Of a stretch of DNA of 5,760 nt, positions 5,300 through 5,760 are shown in pieces. A program made the translations under genes and the position numbers. Where the stretch lies: NCBI GenBank assembly GCA_910585655.1, contig CAJUFW010000133.1, positions 3,951 to 9,710 on the forward strand, given 5' to 3'. Position 1 is the first letter of the stretch; each line of letters opens with the position of its first letter. The notes beneath the pieces are model-generated. The model was given only the letters and a program-made list of their open reading frames with translations. It had not been told where the DNA came from and ran no database searches. The stretch comes from an uncultured Lachnospiraceae bacterium (GTDB taxonomy: Bacteria > Bacillota_A > Clostridia > Lachnospirales > Lachnospiraceae).

Positions 5300-5315
5300 A
5301 ACTGCGTGTGCAGTT
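5300..5315 (+). promoter_or_regulatory. Hairpin just upstream of the rplT ribosome binding site
   Basis: AACTGC (5300-5305) pairs perfectly with GCAGTT (5310-5315) around GTGT. It ends 5 nt before the rplT SD, GGAGG at 5321-5325, itself 6 nt before ATG 5332. It leaves the SD free, so it may keep the start region open or serve as a landing site for a regulator. The GTG at 5308, a possible upstream start, lies within this loop. Confidence 0.5.
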
Positions 5316-5331
5316 GGAATGGAGGAAAAAT

Positions 5332-5688
5332 ATGGCAAGAATTAAAGGCGGTATGAACGCCAGAAAGAAACATAATCGGGTATTAAAGCTGGCAAAGGGT
5401 TATAGAGGTGCCAGAAGTAAGCAGTATCGGGTAGCAAAGCAGTCTGTAATGCGTGCGCTGACCGCTTCCTATGCAGGACGGAAGCAGAAAAAGAGACAGT
5501 TCCGTCAGCTTTGGATTGCCCGTATCAATGCAGCAGCTAGATTAAACGGGTTGTCCTACAGTCGTTTTATGTATGGCTTAAAGATGGCAAACGTAGAGGT
5601 CAACCGGAAGATGCTTGCAGAGCTGGCAGTCAACGATCCGGAAGGCTTTACCGCACTGGCTGAGACTGCAAAGGCAAAACTGGCTTAA
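5332..5688 (+). CDS. rplT: 50S ribosomal protein L20
   Basis: L20 is an early 50S assembly protein that binds 23S rRNA and, in Bacillus and E. coli, also represses this operon. From ATG 5332 the product is 118 residues, the normal family length. It begins MARIKGGMNARKKHNRVLKLAKGYRGARSK and carries the conserved core YAGRKQKKRQFRQLWIARINAAARLNGLSYSRFMYGLK, typical of the basic N-terminal extension and the globular C-terminal half that binds RNA. The start is set by GGAGG 6 nt upstream and by the family N-terminus; an in-frame GTG at 5308 would add eight atypical residues (MQLEWRKN) and is rejected. As the last gene of infC-rpmI-rplT it is well placed to act as feedback sensor for the leader at 4037-4425. 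A strong terminator follows 28 nt after its stop. Confidence 0.97.
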   Translation: MARIKGGMNARKKHNRVLKLAKGYRGARSKQYRVAKQSVMRALTASYAGRKQKKRQFRQLWIARINAAARLNGLSYSRFMYGLKMANVEVNRKMLAELAVNDPEGFTALAETAKAKLA

Positions 5689-5716
5689 AAGACTCTTCGG
5701 TTAAAACAGAAATGAG

Positions 5717-5758
5717 ATGCAGTCCGTAAAACAGAAGTTGTTTGCGGGCTGTATTTTT
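5717..5758 (+). terminator. Intrinsic terminator of the infC-rpmI-rplT operon
   Basis: ATGCAGTCCGTAAA (5717-5730) pairs over all 14 positions with TTTGCGGGCTGTAT (5741-5754), three of them G-U, around a 10-nt loop. Five T follow the A at 5753. This is a long stable hairpin and closes the operon just inside the window edge. Confidence 0.92.
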
Positions 5759-5760
5759 CA

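Noticed and set aside
5308..5331. Upstream GTG start for rplT adding eight residues
   Set aside because: L20 proteins begin at MARIKGG; GGAGG is correctly spaced for ATG 5332, and the GTG sits in a hairpin loop.
1..5760. CRISPR arrays, tRNA or rRNA genes, insertion sequences, phage genes
   Set aside because: I saw no regularly spaced repeats, no cloverleaf candidates, no transposase or phage proteins, and no terminal inverted repeats.

Overview
The window looks like the chromosome of a low-to-mid GC Firmicute of class Clostridia, most likely Lachnospiraceae. The reasons are the gene content (infC-rpmI-rplT behind an attenuated leader, RF3 in its bacterial 529-residue form, a lineage-typical AAA-ATPase-like/PD-(D/E)XK protein), the strong AGGAGG ribosome binding sites, and promoters with TTGACA and extended -10 boxes. 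This placement is inferred from family resemblance; no search was run. All convincing genes are on the + strand.

Layout. (1) 1-1167: the 3' part of an AAA-ATPase-like gene with a C-terminal PD-(D/E)XK nuclease domain, cut by the window edge at its Walker B region. (2) 1168-1302: a short intergenic region with an extended -10 promoter for prfC. (3) 1303-2904: prfC, the translational GTPase RF3. (4) 2905-2991: a second extended -10 promoter and a strong SD, then 2992-3882, a xylose-isomerase-like TIM-barrel (sugar phosphate isomerase/epimerase family) gene of unknown substrate, closed by an intrinsic terminator at 3897-3936. (5) 3937-4425: about 490 bases without a conventional gene, holding a strong promoter and a roughly 390-nt structured leader with an internal intrinsic terminator. 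(6) 4426-5688: infC (IF3), rpmI (L35) and rplT (L20), followed by a strong terminator at 5717-5758.

The most interesting part is the infC operon control region. The leader matches in position and architecture the ribosomal protein L20 leader known from Bacillus subtilis, in which L20, product of the last gene, causes premature termination. I can see a candidate antiterminator pairing that competes with the terminator. The infC start is best read as ATT at 4426, 9 nt after a perfect AGGAGG, so the operon may carry two feedback loops: L20 on transcription and IF3 on its own AUU start. Three more hairpins without U-tracts lie between infC, rpmI and rplT. I see no CRISPR, tRNA, rRNA, insertion sequence or prophage in the window, and no clear sign of a wholly new system.
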